This document shows positions 63,445 to 64,000 of a stretch of 64,000 nt of DNA, piece by piece. The notes under the pieces were generated by a model. That model worked only from the letters and a program-made list of their open reading frames with translations, was not told the DNA's origin and searched no databases. Within the stretch, counting starts at the first letter, position 1. Each line of letters opens with the position of its first letter. The translations under genes were made by a program, and so were the position numbers. Origin of the DNA: Peristeroidobacter soli (GTDB taxonomy: Bacteria; Pseudomonadota; Gammaproteobacteria; Steroidobacterales; Steroidobacteraceae); the NCBI RefSeq assembly GCF_004138485.1, contig NZ_ML142848.1, forward strand, positions 1,896,640-1,960,639, written 5' to 3'.

Positions 63445-64000
63445 TTACCTGGCCAGGAAATCGGTCGTCAGGGTCAACATCGCCCGGACGCCGGTGATCA
63501 ATCCGGCCTCGTCCATGTAGAACAACGGCGAGTGATTGAACGGCACCGTGGCCGCGTCCTTGTCGCGCGGCGTGACGCCTACCCAGAAGTAGATCGACGG
63601 GACTTCCGTGCCGAAGAAGGAGAAATCGTCGGCCGTGGTCTGCAGGCTGATCTGTTTCACATTGTCCTTGCCAACCAGTTGTTCGAACAGGGGCACGGCG
63701 CGGTTGGTCAGCTCCAGGTCGTTGACGACCGGCGGCAGCGAGACTTCGTTGCGCACTTTCACTTCGGCCTTCGCGCCGCTCGCCGCGGCGATGTTGGTGG
63801 CGGTGGTCTGCATGCGCTTGACGATGTCGTCGCGCATGCCGCGATCGAAATTGCGAATGGTGCCGACCATTTCCACCGAGTCGGGAATGATGTTGAAACG
63901 AATGCCGCCCTTGATGGCGCCGATGGTGATCACCGCCGGCACCTGGGTGATGTCGATCTGACGGGACACGATGGTCTGCAGCCCGGTGATGATCTGGCCC
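63445..64000 (-). CDS. M20-family amidohydrolase/peptidase, 5' end outside window
   Basis: The C-terminal 185 residues of a metallo-amidohydrolase; the frame is open through the right edge, so the GTG at 63969 is not the start. Visible are GQIITGLQTIVSRQ, a dimerisation-domain stretch (AVITIGAIKGGIRFNIIPD, EMVGTIRNFD) and the C-terminal catalytic region TTADDFSFFGTEVPSIYFWVG with a final HSPLFYMDE holding a metal-binding histidine. This fits the HipO/carboxypeptidase-like M20D group, which hydrolyse N-acyl amino acids or amides. Substrate and possible signal peptide cannot be judged. Confidence 0.88.
   Translation of the reverse strand, partial: GQIITGLQTIVSRQIDITQVPAVITIGAIKGGIRFNIIPDSVEMVGTIRNFDRGMRDDIVKRMQTTATNIAAASGAKAEVKVRNEVSLPPVVNDLELTNRAVPLFEQLVGKDNVKQISLQTTADDFSFFGTEVPSIYFWVGVTPRDKDAATVPFNHSPLFYMDEAGLITGVRAMLTLTTDFLAR

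Overview
The window is GC-rich, densely coding DNA with RecA-type housekeeping neighbours absent but typical proteobacterial gene content: a TonB-dependent receptor, YggX, MutY, ProB, an AsmA-like protein and a DUF6763-type protein. Together these suggest a gammaproteobacterium, and I would guess the Steroidobacter/Nevskia/Xanthomonas side. That placement is inference from gene families; no rRNA or tRNA gene was seen. No transposase, phage gene, CRISPR array or plasmid gene was found.

Region 1 (1-9.9 kb) is mixed metabolism: a partial secretory-lipase-like hydrolase, an AMP-binding CoA ligase divergent from a short-chain dehydrogenase, a small membrane protein, a CHASE3/HisKA_2 kinase with a single-domain response regulator, proB, an acidic DUF6763-like protein and a photolyase. 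A 301-bp element bounded by perfect 32-bp inverted repeats lies between the kinase and proB.

Region 2 (9.9-18 kb) holds a lipid-modification operon (desaturase, FAD amine oxidase-like protein, DUF1365, cyclopropane-fatty-acid-synthase-like methyltransferase), a hypothetical membrane protein, a gene-free 1-kb island of nested inverted and tandem repeats, an exported hypothetical protein and an aldehyde dehydrogenase.

Region 3 (18.2-35 kb) is a pectin/galacturonate utilisation block: kdgK, a TonB-dependent receptor, two esterases, a PL1 pectate lyase, an MhpD-like hydratase, a UxuB/UxaB-type reductase, altronate dehydratase, a LacI-family regulator, uxaC, kduI and kduD. Five near-identical 14-bp sites (core TGACACCGG) in four intergenic or 5' regions fit an operator for the LacI-family protein. 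The enzymes cover extracellular cleavage and de-esterification, outer-membrane uptake, and both saturated (UxaC-UxaB-UxaA) and unsaturated (KduI-KduD) hexuronate routes to 2-keto-3-deoxygluconate and its phosphorylation. No inner-membrane transporter and no KDPG aldolase are in the window.

Region 4 (35.3-63.4 kb) is dominated by signal transduction: two copies of a cassette made of an HDFNN-type hybrid kinase overlapping a REC-EAL protein, each next to a NarX-like (HisKA_3) kinase and a LuxR-type response regulator; then an ECF sigma/anti-sigma/DUF4097 operon, a REC-GGDEF cyclase and two paralogous 1.2-kb-residue hybrid kinases with two REC domains and an HPt. Four sites resembling the CRP consensus (TGTGA-N6-TCACA) lie beside genes of this block. 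Embedded house-keeping genes are asmA-like, an SRPBCC protein, mutY and yggX. The window ends in a partial M20 peptidase.
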